Shown here one piece after another: positions 24,257 through 35,531 of a stretch of DNA of 64,000 nucleotides. The first letter of the stretch is position 1, and the number at the start of each line of letters is the position of its first letter. Position numbers and translations under genes: made by a program. Location of the stretch: the NCBI RefSeq assembly GCF_010015445.1, contig NC_053118.1, positions 16,173,437 to 16,237,436 on the forward strand, in the 5' to 3' direction. The notes beneath the pieces were generated by a model that worked only from the letters and a program-made list of their open reading frames with translations, ran no database searches and had not been told where the DNA came from. Origin of the DNA: Perca fluviatilis (Eukaryota > Chordata > Actinopteri > Perciformes > Percidae).

Positions 24257-25211
24257 TAATGTGAAAAAGCTTAACGTGGTTTAATTTATCTAAACAACGA
24301 TCAGTCATCACCAAAAAAATCCTCTCCTATATTGCTCATCATAACCACTTAAAACGGTCAAATCTCACCCAATGTCCAAATATTATGGATGTTATCTGAC
24401 ACTATGATGAAGAAAACATTAACGTGAGATAACTTCTATAATTGTTGGATTTCGATTTAGTTTTTTTGACAGGCTTAAGTGTTCATGACAATATATGAAC
24501 ATGATTCATCTGGTGATGATTGATCGTTGTTTAGATACATTAAACCACATTAAGCTTTTTCACATTAAGCGTTTTAGAATGTCCTTACGACAAGCCGTGG
24601 GACGTCCTGCGGAGTAAATGGAAGGCGCTCAAACAGCGTTACACAGCTCAAAAAAGACAGTTGTCTCGCAGCGGTGCCGGAGGGGAAATAAAAGGCAAGT
24701 TCCACCTTTTTGATGAGCTGGATGAGCTCAGATCCTCGGTCAAAGGCCCATCGGAGCTTAGCTTGGCTTCTAATATTAACAACTACTACTACTTTTGTCT
24801 AGCAAAACTTTGTTTGCAAAAGTTCGCTTGAATGTTGTGCGATTCAGTGCAAAAATGAAAGGAAACACCATAAAATGTCCAATTTAATCGCAAAACAGCA
24901 TGTGACGTCATTACGCACAGGTTTTTATTCGCTTTAGAGTTGTTTGATGGAAACACACTTTCACCAGCTTTATTCGCATGAGTTTTTTTACCGAACTTCA
25001 GATAATTCGATTGACAAGTGGATGGAAACTTAGCTAGTGAGAGCTTGACAGATGAAGGATAGAAAAAGATGAGAGTACACATCTGGTGTACACTCATACA
25101 CACCTATACTACATTGGCAACTGATTTAAAGTTGTTAAATGTAGCCCTGAAGCACTGAACTCTTCACTAATTTTAACAAGACAATATGACTTAATATTAG
25201 ACGTGTAACAC

Positions 25212-25212
<1 letters not shown>

Positions 25213-25259
<47 letters not shown>

Positions 25260-25270
25260 CATATATATAT

Positions 25271-25327
<57 letters not shown>

Positions 25328-25328
25328 C
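25213..25328. repeat. compound (AT)n-(ATAC)n-(AC)n-(AT)n microsatellite
   Basis: An AT tract of about 40 bases passes through atacatac into an AC tract and back to AT. Confidence 0.95.
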
Positions 25329-26415
25329 AATATACATTATCTATGACACATGGGATAGACAATCACAGATGCAAACAAAATTGAGTGTTAAATTAAATTG
25401 AGTGTTAAATTAGGAGGATTAACAACCAACCAAAGGTAAACAACACTAGTCCTAACACTAGCAGCTAAAACTACTTTCCAAGCACCCCAGTCCCTAAATC
25501 CCTCTCAGTGAAGACAATAGCTGAAGTCATAAGCTATTTTATTTACAACAATATGTGCCAATAAAGTGTTGTGGAACATAACAAATCTAGATGGATGACA
25601 TTGACTTGGGAGCCAGAGTTAACAACATCCAATTTGTATCATACCAGTGAAAAATCCATCCTCCTTGTGGACTGGCCAAAAAAACTTACTGCATATTGCT
25701 GCCCATACTAACTCTTGTTGGTGTGACAGTATTTTCAGGGTAATTTCCAATTTAATACTTCAATACAAATTCAAGAAAATGTATATTTATTTGTTTAAAC
25801 CAGTTACTCAAAACGTATATACTTTCATGCATGTAAAAAATGTAGTCTGAGGTGAATGGATCTTCATTTTCAGCTGAATCAAATTGCATTAAATGGACTG
25901 GAAACCACAGTGCATCGTATCTTTACAAAATTATCTATCGTCTTTGTATTGGATCGTGGACCATGCATCCAGAGATCCGGATAGTCTGAGAGGGATAAAT
26001 ACTCATCTGCACTGAATAAATGTGTGGTAGAGTGGTAACATGCTGTAAATGCTGTTTGTTTGAAGTGTTTATGACCTGTGTAGTTTTATTCATTTATGAC
26101 CTCACGTTAATTTTCAGGTCCCGTTTCATTTTTTTCTGTTCCATATGCTGTGCTATACCTTTTTTAAATCTCAACCACCTAGTAAACTCTATTTTAGGGT
26201 GTTTGCTACATAAGTACAGTAAGTGTTACCTATTACTTTTGTTCTAAAGCCATGAAGTGATGACTCTGCTTACATATGCCTCTTTTTGTGTGCATTTGCT
26301 TTGATGTCAGTTTGATTTACAGTGCTGTGGCATTGAATTGGGAAAAAATAGGATTCAAGGTCTGCATTTAGATATACCTATATGCAGGTGTGCATGTATT
26401 TGTGTGTGTGTTTAC

Positions 26416-26580
26416 CTGCATCAGGCCGGACACCTCTCCTTTCTGAAGTGGTAAGGCAATGGAGGGAGTGAAGGGCTTACTCTCTTCCACTGGCCGGCCT
26501 TTCAGGAAGTGTTTTCCAGCCTCGTAGATGTCCACCTCAATCATCTTCCCTTTGAACTCAGCCCTTTTAGGTACCAGCAC
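26416..26580 (-). CDS. cdkal1: cdkal1 internal coding exon (second half of TRAM domain)
   Basis: The exon is 165 bases (55 codons) and phase 0 at both ends. It starts [20 protein letters not shown] and ends [13 protein letters not shown]. Human CDKAL1 has VLVPKNPAFMGKMVEVDIYE and then KGEVSGLTK, so order and spacing agree. It completes the TRAM beta-barrel, which holds the tRNA substrate near the radical-SAM centre, and begins the linker to the membrane anchor. The acceptor on the minus strand is tcctggtttgcag and the donor is CAG followed by gtaaac. The donor runs straight into a short (CA)n tract in the intron. A BED-finger hAT element begins 86 bases upstream of the acceptor. The downstream intron to the terminal exon is 18,011 bases. 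Confidence 0.95.
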
Positions 26581-26666
26581 CTGCAAACCAGGAGTGACAC
26601 ATCATAACTGATGTCACTGCACATTTTGCACATTGGATCAAATTAACATTGAGTGAAAGTTATAAG

Positions 26667-27529
26667 CAGTGATGCCAGTAACGTTACTCTAATCTGACCA
26701 CTTTTTTCAGTAACGAGTAATCTAACGCATTACTATTTCCAAACCAATAATCAGATTAATGTTACTTATCCAAGTCACTGTGCGTTACTATTTTTGTCAT
26801 TTTCCTTAGTAAAAATATATATTTTTGCTTTCTTCTTGCATCGCGGGGAGGGATGTCACGTATGTGACAAATCACGTTTTCAGCATGAGGACAGGTCACG
26901 TTTTCAGCATGTGGACAGTTAACGTGTACCACGCAGTGACACAAACGTAAACAACAATGGAGGGAGGAGAGAGATGTGTGTTTTCTAGCTGGAAATACAG
27001 TCACTATTTTGAGTTTGTGTCCGCTAAAGACAGCAATATTAAGGTTTGTTGTACACTCTGTGCTGGTGGCGACAAAGTGCTATCTAGCTACAAAAACACT
27101 ACGTCAAATTTGAAGAAACATTTGGAGGTGCAGGTGGTGCGAAGCAGAGAGCAGGAGGTCCCCCACCACCCAAACAACAAAAGGTGCAAAACCAGTAAGT
27201 GGGGGAGAGTTGAAGTTGGTCGGGCAGTACGTTGTAGAGGAAATACTGCCCTTAAACACGGTTGACTCACTCTCTTTCGTGCCATAATAAACAAGATCCC
27301 TACTACTAGCAATGCCGAGCTGCCTCACAGTAAACCGGTTGTCATGTTTATGTTGAGGCTGTGGGGGTGTTGTCGGCAGTTGCTGAATGTACTAACTAAT
27401 AAAGTAACTTGTAGTCTAACTTTGTTACTTTTAAAATCTAGTAATCTGTAAAGTAACTAAGTTACTTTTAAAATCAAGTAATCTGTAAAGTAACTAAGTT
27501 ACTTTTTCAAAGTAACTGTGGCAACACTG
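26667..27529 (+). mobile_element. non-autonomous hAT element with BED-finger frame, 8-bp duplication gttataag
   Basis: Perfect gttataag repeats lie at 26659-26666 and 27530-27537. The left end is cagtgatgccagtaac and the right end read inward is cagtgttgccacagttac. Subterminal taatctgta/gtaactaagttac motifs are repeated. It contains a BED-finger reading frame at 26957-27265 but no dimerisation or catalytic hAT domain. It lies in the 4-kb cdkal1 intron, on the opposite coding strand, 86 bases from the acceptor of exon 26580-26416. Confidence 0.92.
26957..27265 (+). CDS. BED-type zinc finger frame of a hAT element
   Basis: The frame opens ATGGAGGGAGGAGAG and encodes 102 residues. Residues about 14-55 contain WKYSHYFEFVSAKDSNIKV, a CCTLC pair and SNLKKHLE, the C-x2-C...H arrangement of a BED zinc finger at the N terminus of hAT transposases, where it binds the element ends. 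The frame ends soon after in a lysine/arginine-rich stretch (NKRCKTSK). It may be exon 1 of a former transposase gene; the remainder is deleted. Whether it is expressed cannot be told from sequence. Confidence 0.65.
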   Translation: MEGGERCVFSSWKYSHYFEFVSAKDSNIKVCCTLCAGGDKVLSSYKNTTSNLKKHLEVQVVRSREQEVPHHPNNKRCKTSKWGRVEVGRAVRCRGNTALKHG

Positions 27530-28530
27530 GTTATAAGGTACAGAACAAAAACAATGTGTCATTTAGTGATTGTATTTTAGTGACCACAGGTGAGATATAT
27601 CTCACTTGCTGTCATTCACATAGAAAGGCAGACCTATAAAACCATCCATGCCAATAACAACCCTCTGCATGTTTTACCATCTGTCAATTACATTTTCAAT
27701 TAACCGCTGCTCAAAACAGTTTTTCCCAATGCTCCCCCACATTGTTATTTAGCTAGTCCCTGTCTGCTTACAAAAAAACACACAGGGCTGAGTGTTTTCA
27801 GTTCCATTTATGGAAGCCCTCAAGGTCAAAAACTACGGCAACAGCTGTGAGATAAACCACTGGGATTTGCTGGTTTGTCTTATTATTTCACCACGGCAAC
27901 TATAAATCTCGGCTGATCACAGAAGGAAGGAACAGAAAACAAAGAGTTATAATGACGGCCTAGTGTGAAATGGAATTTGTTCTTAATGAAATGTAAATAA
28001 AGATCATATGCAAATGCTGATGTACTTCTTTTGGTCAGCTCTTGTTTCAGATTCAATCTCTTTTGTAAACCCTAACAGAATAATTGGTGTTGTGATTATT
28101 AGTGAGAAATAAAACTGTAGTCACTGTAATGTAAAATCACAACTAAAGTAAGGGTTTTCTTTGATAACATCCTATGAGTGATCACCTTATGATTTGAAAA
28201 GTTATCCTTTCTGAATAAGCAGACATGAACACAGCATTTATGGAAAACTGTCAGGGTGGTTGCATGCTGACTCAGATCATCTGGTGGTCTGTCTAACCAT
28301 TACACGACTCTGCAGGGCTAAGCTTCTGACTGGGCAGAGAATAGCATGTGAACTGGTGGAGGGAGTGTTACTGCTGTGATGGCAGGAGTAAGCCTGGCTC
28401 AGTGTTAATCTGTCAGTCTATATCCAGCTAGTGGAATATGATAGGAGATAGTGAACAGGCCAGACAGACGCACAGCCAGCGCCACACCTGCCTAATCAAC
28501 ACACCTGCTGCTCGACACTCTGACTACTGT

Positions 28531-28584
<54 letters not shown>
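28531..28584. repeat. (GT)n microsatellite
   Basis: Perfect GT tract. The region 28730-29100 that follows is pyrimidine-rich. Confidence 0.95.
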
Positions 28585-28587
<3 letters not shown>

Positions 28588-29221
28588 TAGCTGGCAACCA
28601 GGCTGAGAGCAGAGAGGTAAAACAGCAGGCCTATGGGAGAGGAAGGTGAGTGAGTGTGTGTGTGTAGGTGAGGGTCATTTGAGGCCCATTACAGGGTGAT
28701 TAAATGATGAAAGACCTTGTCCGATTTCATTGGAAAGCCCCAACCCCCCACCCCCCTCAACTTCCTCACTCAGCCACTAAAACAAACTTGCACGCGCACA
28801 CACACACGCACGCACGCTGTGGTTAGGTGCCTATTATACGCGTCAGGATAGATATCCATCTGATGGTGTAAAAGTGAAACTAGCCCATTTGTTCACACTC
28901 ACACCTCTCTCTACCTTATTCTCCCCACTTCCCTCCACCCACGCACCCACCCCCTCTCCACATCCTTCGGTCCCTTTTCTCTGATCCCACTACTCTTTTC
29001 ACTTCTTTACTGATCCTTGACTTCCCCCTTTTTGTCCCTCAACCACGCAATCCTCCCAACGGAACCGCTCTGTTTTGCTTTTCTCTTTCTCTACATTCTT
29101 CCTTTTTGTTAAATATTTGTGATGCCGTTATCCAGAGTAATATTGGTGACATTTAACCATTAAGTTTTAATTTTGATTAAATTATAGCACCAAAAATAAA
29201 TGTTGAATTGTTAATCATAAT

Positions 29222-29222
29222 A

Positions 29223-29268
<46 letters not shown>
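29222..29268. repeat. (AT)n/(AC)n compound microsatellite
   Basis: A short AT tract passes into an AC tract. Confidence 0.93.
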
Positions 29269-29269
<1 letters not shown>

Positions 29270-30595
29270 AGTGAGGACACAACCTCTGTAATGTGTGTAC
29301 TGTATGGGTCTGTGTGTCCTGTTGATGTAGACATAAAGTATACATCATATGGAGGTGTATCCCTCGGGGGGACAGATTCAGGAACACATTGGTACACAGT
29401 GTTTTCATGTTCTTTCTTTTTCAAGTCATAATGTGATTTAGGAGCACATGCCAAATATTCAAAGTAAAAAAAAAAAAAAAAGAGGGAAAACATCTTACAT
29501 GTCAATGCGTTTTCCTCTTGAGTACAGTCAACTGACACACATGACATACATGCCTGCATATGCACACATGCACACATGCATGAAGGAGCGTGCACTCTAC
29601 CACACACACATGAACCGGGTGACACTTGTAACTTAAGTTTATAGCCTGCAGAAGGAGGTGCAGAGGAGGAGAGGAGAGGAGGGGAGGAGAGGAAAGTGGA
29701 AGGGAGGAAAAATTATTACCATCCCCTTCCCTCCCTGCTAATAAAAAGCATAACTTCAAACATGTTTCTGATGATGGTAAAGCAGGAGGAAATTGATTTA
29801 TTTGAAGATGTTTTAAAGTGAATTTTTCACAGGTTGAACGAGGGTCTTTGAAGCCATGCGGATGTGTGTGTGTAAGGTAACAGCTGGGTGTGTGTAGGAT
29901 GGAATGTTCATGTCTTTAGGGCTGACCTTAATGCTAGTACAGTAAAAAAAAAAAAAAAGTACTGCCGCTATCAGCCGCCAAATGCTCTCATGACCACCAC
30001 AGGGTGTGTGTGTGTGTGTTTGTGTGATGTTATAGCTAACCTACTTTAGTCAATACAAGTATAAGCTTTTGACACCTGCTGTGAGTGCTCTGTGACATGC
30101 AAAGCAAAGCTTGTGACCTGATTTACTAAGTGTGAAAATTAGGGAGGGTTGGATTAGCTTCACATACGGAAATATTTTCATCAAACAGATTAATGTAATG
30201 CTTTTTTACTGTATGTTTTTGATGGTGGATAGAGTCTGCAGGCCAACGAAACTATTTCAGGATTCATCCAACACAAACGTGTCAACAAACATGCGGCGTG
30301 CTGAATTGTCCTTCAGCAGATGGACGATGGATGATGATATGCAACTTAGCTTGATTATAAGTTTGATCACCATATTGGATAAAAAGGAAATAAAACTGAA
30401 ACACTACCAGTACTACGCTAAGTTTCTTTTTAGGGTAGTTTAAATATATTGAATACATATTTAGTGTATCTTAACTTGCTTTGGTCAGAAATTGTGGTTG
30501 TGAATGTGCTATATACTGTAACCCATAAAGTAAAAATATGCTGGTGAGAGCCACATGCGCCAGTCAGTGTGTGAGTAATTTATTAAATATCTTAC

Positions 30596-30679
30596 CTGTT
30601 CATAGAACTTGTTGTGAGACACATAGTATTGGGCATCAAATGACTCCTCTGTCACCAACACATGTTGCCTCTCCCCTAC
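30596..30679 (-). CDS. cdkal1: cdkal1 internal coding exon (first half of TRAM domain)
   Basis: This 84-base, 28-codon exon encodes a peptide starting [15 protein letters not shown] and ending HNKFYEQ. It closely matches human CDKAL1 from memory ([15 protein letters not shown]...HNQFYEQ). CDKAL1 is a radical-SAM methylthiotransferase that makes ms2t6A at position 37 of lysine tRNA, and this segment begins its tRNA-binding TRAM domain. The acceptor reads ctgtctttgcag and the donor is CAG followed by gtaaga on the minus strand. Both ends are phase 0. The next exon in transcription order is 26580-26416, across a 4,015-base intron. The preceding exon, expected to hold the end of the radical-SAM barrel (NQFYPRPGTPA-like), was not found up to base 64000. 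The peptide match and splice sites together leave little doubt. Confidence 0.95.
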
Positions 30680-30811
30680 CTGCAAAGACAGGGAGAGAGA
30701 TGGAAAGAAACAATTTCTTAGACAAAAAATATCAAACATATACAAGTTTATTGACTAATGAAACATCAGCCTTTCATGCAGCAAATTAGTTTTCTTCTAT
30801 AGACATGGCCA

Positions 30812-30825
30812 TCTGTGTGTGTGTG

Positions 30826-30869
<44 letters not shown>
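30812..30869. repeat. (GT)n microsatellite
   Basis: GT tract with one interruption, about 130 bases upstream (in transcription order) of the acceptor of cdkal1 exon 30679-30596. Confidence 0.95.
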
Positions 30870-30870
<1 letters not shown>

Positions 30871-33800
30871 ATGTCCACAGCCATATGCTAACCCTAACCT
30901 AAGCAAAATAACATGAGACAACAAGACCCTTCATCTCTGTCTCATCTCTACTTTCTTTTCAATCTCTGTATCTCTTTCTGGTTGATTTAGTTTAGATTTA
31001 AAAGTGACAATTTCCTTGCCAATGATGTGCTTTTAAGTCAGAAAGGGTAGGGGTGCATACATATTCTTCTTCTGTGACTCTGCTAGAATAGTGTTAGAAA
31101 TTAGGGTTATTTGCTTCAACTGAGCTGACAGAATCACCTTGCTTCAATGCATATACAAACAGATAATTACATCTGCTGACACACATCTACTGATGTAGTC
31201 TGACATAGATAAAAACACTTAGAAATAAATAAATACAAATAATGGTTGTCTTAGTTTATATACAGTAGATATTCATGGGTTTCTTCTGTACATGAGTTTA
31301 CGGATTTTGTTACACATGCTGTGTATAAGGGCTGGGTATCTTCTTCGGTTTAATTTCAACACAAGCAACATGCCTCGGTCTATTCATCAAGATCCCAATT
31401 CAATCAAAGTTTTGAGCTTTCGTGTTTTTTTCTTGTTTTCTGTTGGCACAGTTCACCATTTAATTACAATCTCAAGGTTCTCGAGTCATTTCAGTTTTAT
31501 CACTTTGGCTGAGAGGATAGTGGGTACTATTAAACTCACATCCTTACAAAAGAAAACTGAATGGAAAAAAACTAAATAAAAAAAAAAACCACAAAGCTAT
31601 AGAGGATACAATTCAAATGCTTGGCCAAAACAGACTTTTCAGGAGGTCAGAAAAAAAGATACTACAACAAGGCCTCCCAATGAAGGCATTGTGTATGGGA
31701 CATAATGTCTTTATTGGTAAAAAGTATGCTGGTGACTCAAAGAAGGAGAAAGACAAGGTTGGTTAAGTACTGCAGTCAGAAAAAAAACACCTCAGGATTG
31801 ACTTCAAAAGAAAAGGAAATATCTTTTCTCATTTGTGCCCCATGGACAATTTTTTATTTATATTATTTATATTCAATTCTGATAAATATTTCACTGTGCT
31901 TCATGGTTGGATCTACATTCATTTCATTTTAGTTTGCTGTGGATGGACAAAATCAATACTTTGTTGATAGAATGGTCCAATGCATCTCCTGAAGTGTCAT
32001 GATTTAGCACAATAAAATCATCTTAAAACATTGCCTTAGGTGATATACATCACATATATTTTGCCATAAAATCCTGGCTTATACAAACATGCTAATGATC
32101 TTCTCATGTAAGAAACCACCACAGAAAATTCTGATCCCAGCCAGCAATTCAGAGCATAAACCACCTGGGTTTTAAACATTAGCAACATATAGTATCAAAT
32201 GTTGGGAACAGAGTGTCCTGTAGGCTGAATGGGCAGTATTTGCATTTTAACTCTGTCAGTGATGAGCCCTGCACTGAAAAACTGTGCTGACTGATCATTT
32301 CCTTAGCAATATGTCAGAGCCTTAGAAGTCATGGCTCTGACACATTGCTCAGGGTGTTTCCATTTTTGCAGACACCCATCTTCTGTGCTCTTTTCTTCCC
32401 TCCTTTCCCGTCCCCATCCTTTTGCTTCCATTCCTTTCTCCTATCTCGGGGCGCTTTCTTTGTTGTTCATACTTCTCTTCCTTCCATTATAACTCCCTCT
32501 CATCCTTCTCTCCTTTACTGATTTTACTGTGTGTGTGCGTATGTGTGTTCCAGCACAGACAGCACCTGCACAGGCATGCTGACTGACTTAAAAAGAGACC
32601 AAATAAATCACTGTTTCCTGCAAACAGAGCAATTTAAAAAAAAAAATCCCCAAAAAACTCCTTTGAGCATTATTATTGGATGGCGAACATTTGATTTGGG
32701 CCTTTTGTCTCTGCTTTGAGCTTAAAACCTTAAGCACATGAATAAAAACTAGTTGTCTCTTATTGTACATATATTTAAGGAAAAAAGAATGGTTGTCTTT
32801 TATAAACACTTGGTGAACTTGACTATTAGCCATCAACCACTGACCATAATTATTTATTTATTTAGATTGTTCTCCCCAGTGGCGGATGCATCACTTTTTC
32901 GTTTAGTTTTCAGTCTGACATTGTGCACCAGAAGGGAGATCTGGATGAACTGAAAGCTAGATGTGTATGAAGTGAATTTGTATGGATCTGCCTGTTTTAA
33001 TAATGCCTAATCCACCCCTAAACAACCAGCGAGGAGCAATGATCTGGGATTAAGGTATATCCTAATCAACATCCGAATATGTTGATTGAACTGTGAAATA
33101 AGAGGATGATCATGCATGAACACACCCAGCATAGACCAATGAGAATGTATTGGATTCAGTAAATGAACAGTTCATGAGCTGCAAACATCTCTGTGCACCA
33201 CACCATGAGCTGTGTGTATGTATTTGTATGCAAGGTGTGTGTTGGTCTTGCTTGCATATCTGTGTATGAGAGTCTGCATTTTGATTTGTATTTACTTCAG
33301 CTATTGAAAAACATCACAGAATACCAAACAAGGCGTCTTTGCACAATGAGATTTTTATTTACTTTGCCATCCAGAGAATAATATCTTCTGATACACAGCA
33401 GATCCACTACAGATTTGTGGGATCATGACTTTAATTGATAATTAATCCACATCATAACATGGGATGAGAGAAATGTGGATTTGAATTGTATTTAACATAT
33501 TCATCTGCGTCACAAATAAAGGAGCAATTCACTCGAACATCATCAAAAAACAAAAAAAGAAAGAATAGAAATTCTTCCACGGAAATAGATTATCTTTCTA
33601 ACCAGACTGAAAAGCAGCCATACTATTGCATGGGATTAATCATAAGGAGCTAATAGTCAGTGTCAAAGGAAACAAACAACAAATGAAGACTAGAAATAGG
33701 CTGATTATACACCTGTTGTGGTGCCAATGTAATAATACTAACAAAGAAAGACTGTTAAGGTAGTATATCATTCACAGAAAAGTCATATTTAATTCATTAA

Positions 33801-34405
33801 AATGGTCTTTATACTGTACGAGGGCAGCCAAATTTAAACACACAGTGCCACACAAAAAGCATGTGCTTACAATTAGGACACACTACATTATCTTACATTA
33901 CCTATTCTGAAAATGTGGTGCATTAGATGCTCACTTCCTTTTAAATCCCTTTTAGGATAGGATATTCCATAAAGTGATACTATATTACAGAATATAGTTT
34001 TATTTTTACAAATGAGTCAGTGCATGAAGTTAATAATGTAACTTGTCCATGTATATACAGTGTGACACCAATCAAAGTGTCTAGTCTGAATTAAACAAGG
34101 CTCTTATTGACTGTAGGTATTCTCAGATCTTGCTATACAGATGACCACACACTTAATTATGCTGTGTTATATCTACATAACTTAAAACAACAATCAGTTG
34201 GAACACTTTAAGTATATTAACATTATTAAATGATTTAACATTATTAAATGATTTATAAAGTGTTACCTAATCAGTCAGAGTCAAATATTGTAGTTAAGAT
34301 TCAGTCCTCACGTAACAAAATAACTGTCCCGACCATAATGAACTTCAAAACGTAATTTTAACATTGCAACCTGCTTTGGATGCTGTAACAGAGTCCTCTG
34401 TGTTG

Positions 34406-34865
34406 TAGTCTCGCATTGCCAGACCTTCCTCCACAGCGCTGCAAAGGAGGGTCTGGCGAGTCCACACAGCATTCTGGGATGGGAGACAAACTAGTCTGGT
34501 TAATTGGCATTTCTTTAAACCAATCACAATCGTCTTGGGCGGCCCTAAGTGCCGGATGGAGGAATGGCGCCTCTGCAAAATAGCCTCGGGAAGGAACTTG
34601 TTTTGGTGGAACGTGTACGTTCCAAGGTTATTTTAGTCGTGCAACAGAAAACTCCGATTGGACAGATAGTCTAGCTAGCTGTCTGGATTTACCCTGCAGA
34701 GATCTGAGGAGCAGTTAACCATAGTCCTTATACATTGAACGGAGTTTAAAATTCCAACACAAAGAAAGCGGAAAGTACCGGACATCCGTACGAAAAGAGT
34801 GAAATCAGGCGGAATTTCCGGCAGCAACGGAGCAATCCCGAAAGTGGAAAGTCGTGGATAGACCA
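34406..34865. mobile_element. TAGTCTCGC-type element, 9-bp duplication (tctgtgttg / tctgttttg)
   Basis: The flanking 9-mers are tctgtgttg (34397-34405) and tctgttttg (34866-34874), with one mismatch. The left end is tagtctcgcattgccagacc and the right end read inward is tggtctatccacgac, so only about six terminal bases pair. It is homologous to 15162-15555. A 9-bp duplication fits Mutator-like elements. It has no recognisable coding sequence. Confidence 0.7.
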
Positions 34866-35531
34866 TCTGTTTTGTGACAATTTTTGAAAAACTACATCAA
34901 AGTACTTTTATTTGTGCAGATTGCTTTCTATCTATCTGAATGGTGCTGTTTGTTACAACCCCCCCCCCCCAACTAGTTTTCATCTTTTTACCATTAAAAT
35001 ATTTGACCAATAAACAGCCGTGTGTGAACCATACCCCCTACAGTCTGATACACTCATTTTTATTTCTTCTATTGCTTGAACTCATTCTTCATCTATTGCT
35101 CTGTCATACATACTGTATAACACACTTTTACTCCACACAAAAACCTGCACATGCAGGGTTTTTTTGACCCTCAAAGTCAAAACCAAAGTGTAAGAGACTC
35201 AAACTTTTCAGTGTTTGCCACAAAGACTGAGGGGATTAAGGGTGACTTTGGTAAATGTTTGAGGGGACGAATGTAAAATCAACACAGATCAAAGTTATAC
35301 AAATGAACTGTTTTGGAACAAAGCATGAACATAAATACTTCACACAGAGTAATACACTAGCAACATGAGAAAGAAGACAGAGTGAAGTAGACATATAGGA
35401 TGACAGGATGGAGATTGGAAGTGAGGAAGGTTAAAAGAAAGTAATTAACTGAAAAAGATTATATTGATGCAAATAGAAAATGAGAACATTTAAAAAAAAA
35501 AAAAAAAAGTCTTACTCCATCAACTCTTTAA

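Larger units (their letters stand above)
22752..24584. mobile_element. middle layer: palindromic-ended element, 8-bp duplication ttacgaca
   Basis: Perfect ttacgaca repeats lie at 22744-22751 and 24585-24592. The arms are inverted for roughly 170 bases: the left arm begins gggacattctaaaacgct and the right arm read inward begins ggacattctaaaacgctt. Inside each arm a related unit containing gtttaatgta, taaacaacgat and aatgtcca recurs in direct orientation (near 22789, 22962 and 24279) and once inverted (near 24550). It has no coding sequence of its own. An 8-bp duplication fits hAT, but the family is not certain. Confidence 0.8.
22660..24780 (+). pseudogene. Myb/SANT-like DNA-binding segment, split by insertion
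   Basis: The first part lies at about 22660-22751, with residues NTIIYQELAKEMTNKGYD. The second lies at about 24593-24780, with PWDVLRSKWKALKQRY, then a Ser/Gly-rich piece and FHLFDELDELRSS. These are the W-rich helices and the FxxFDELD tail of the Myb/SANT-like domains found in transposon-encoded accessory proteins. The two parts are in the same frame once the insertion and one copy of its 8-bp target duplication are ignored. No start codon or intact full-length frame is evident, so it is a dead fragment. Confidence 0.75.
22280..25034. mobile_element. outer DNA transposon of a three-layer nest
   Basis: The ends form a 19-base inverted repeat with one mismatch: tagctatgtttccatccac at 22278-22296, and tagctaagtttccatccac for 25036-25018 read inward. 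A TA target duplication is plausible (22278-22279 and 25035-25036) but cannot be separated from the repeat itself. Short atggaaac motifs recur subterminally (near 22341, 22452 and 24947). It carries a Myb/SANT-like coding segment split by a later insertion (22752-24584). No DDE transposase for this element was seen, so its superfamily is left open. Myb/SANT-like second proteins are typical of Harbinger elements. Confidence 0.75.
8405..26415 (-). other. cdkal1: cdkal1 last intron
   Basis: Bounded by donor gtaaac after exon 26580-26416 and acceptor ccttccacag before exon 8404-8240. Apart from the repeats listed separately I see no gene. The stretches 8405-10190, 10229-12373, 17276-18850 and 20121-21935 hold nothing recognisable. 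It is at least one third transposon or simple repeat. Confidence 0.85.
26581..30595 (-). other. cdkal1: cdkal1 intron between the two TRAM exons
   Basis: Contains the hAT element 26667-27529, two microsatellites, a pyrimidine-rich stretch (28730-29100) and an AT-rich non-repetitive block near 27800-28020. No other exon is seen. Confidence 0.85.
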
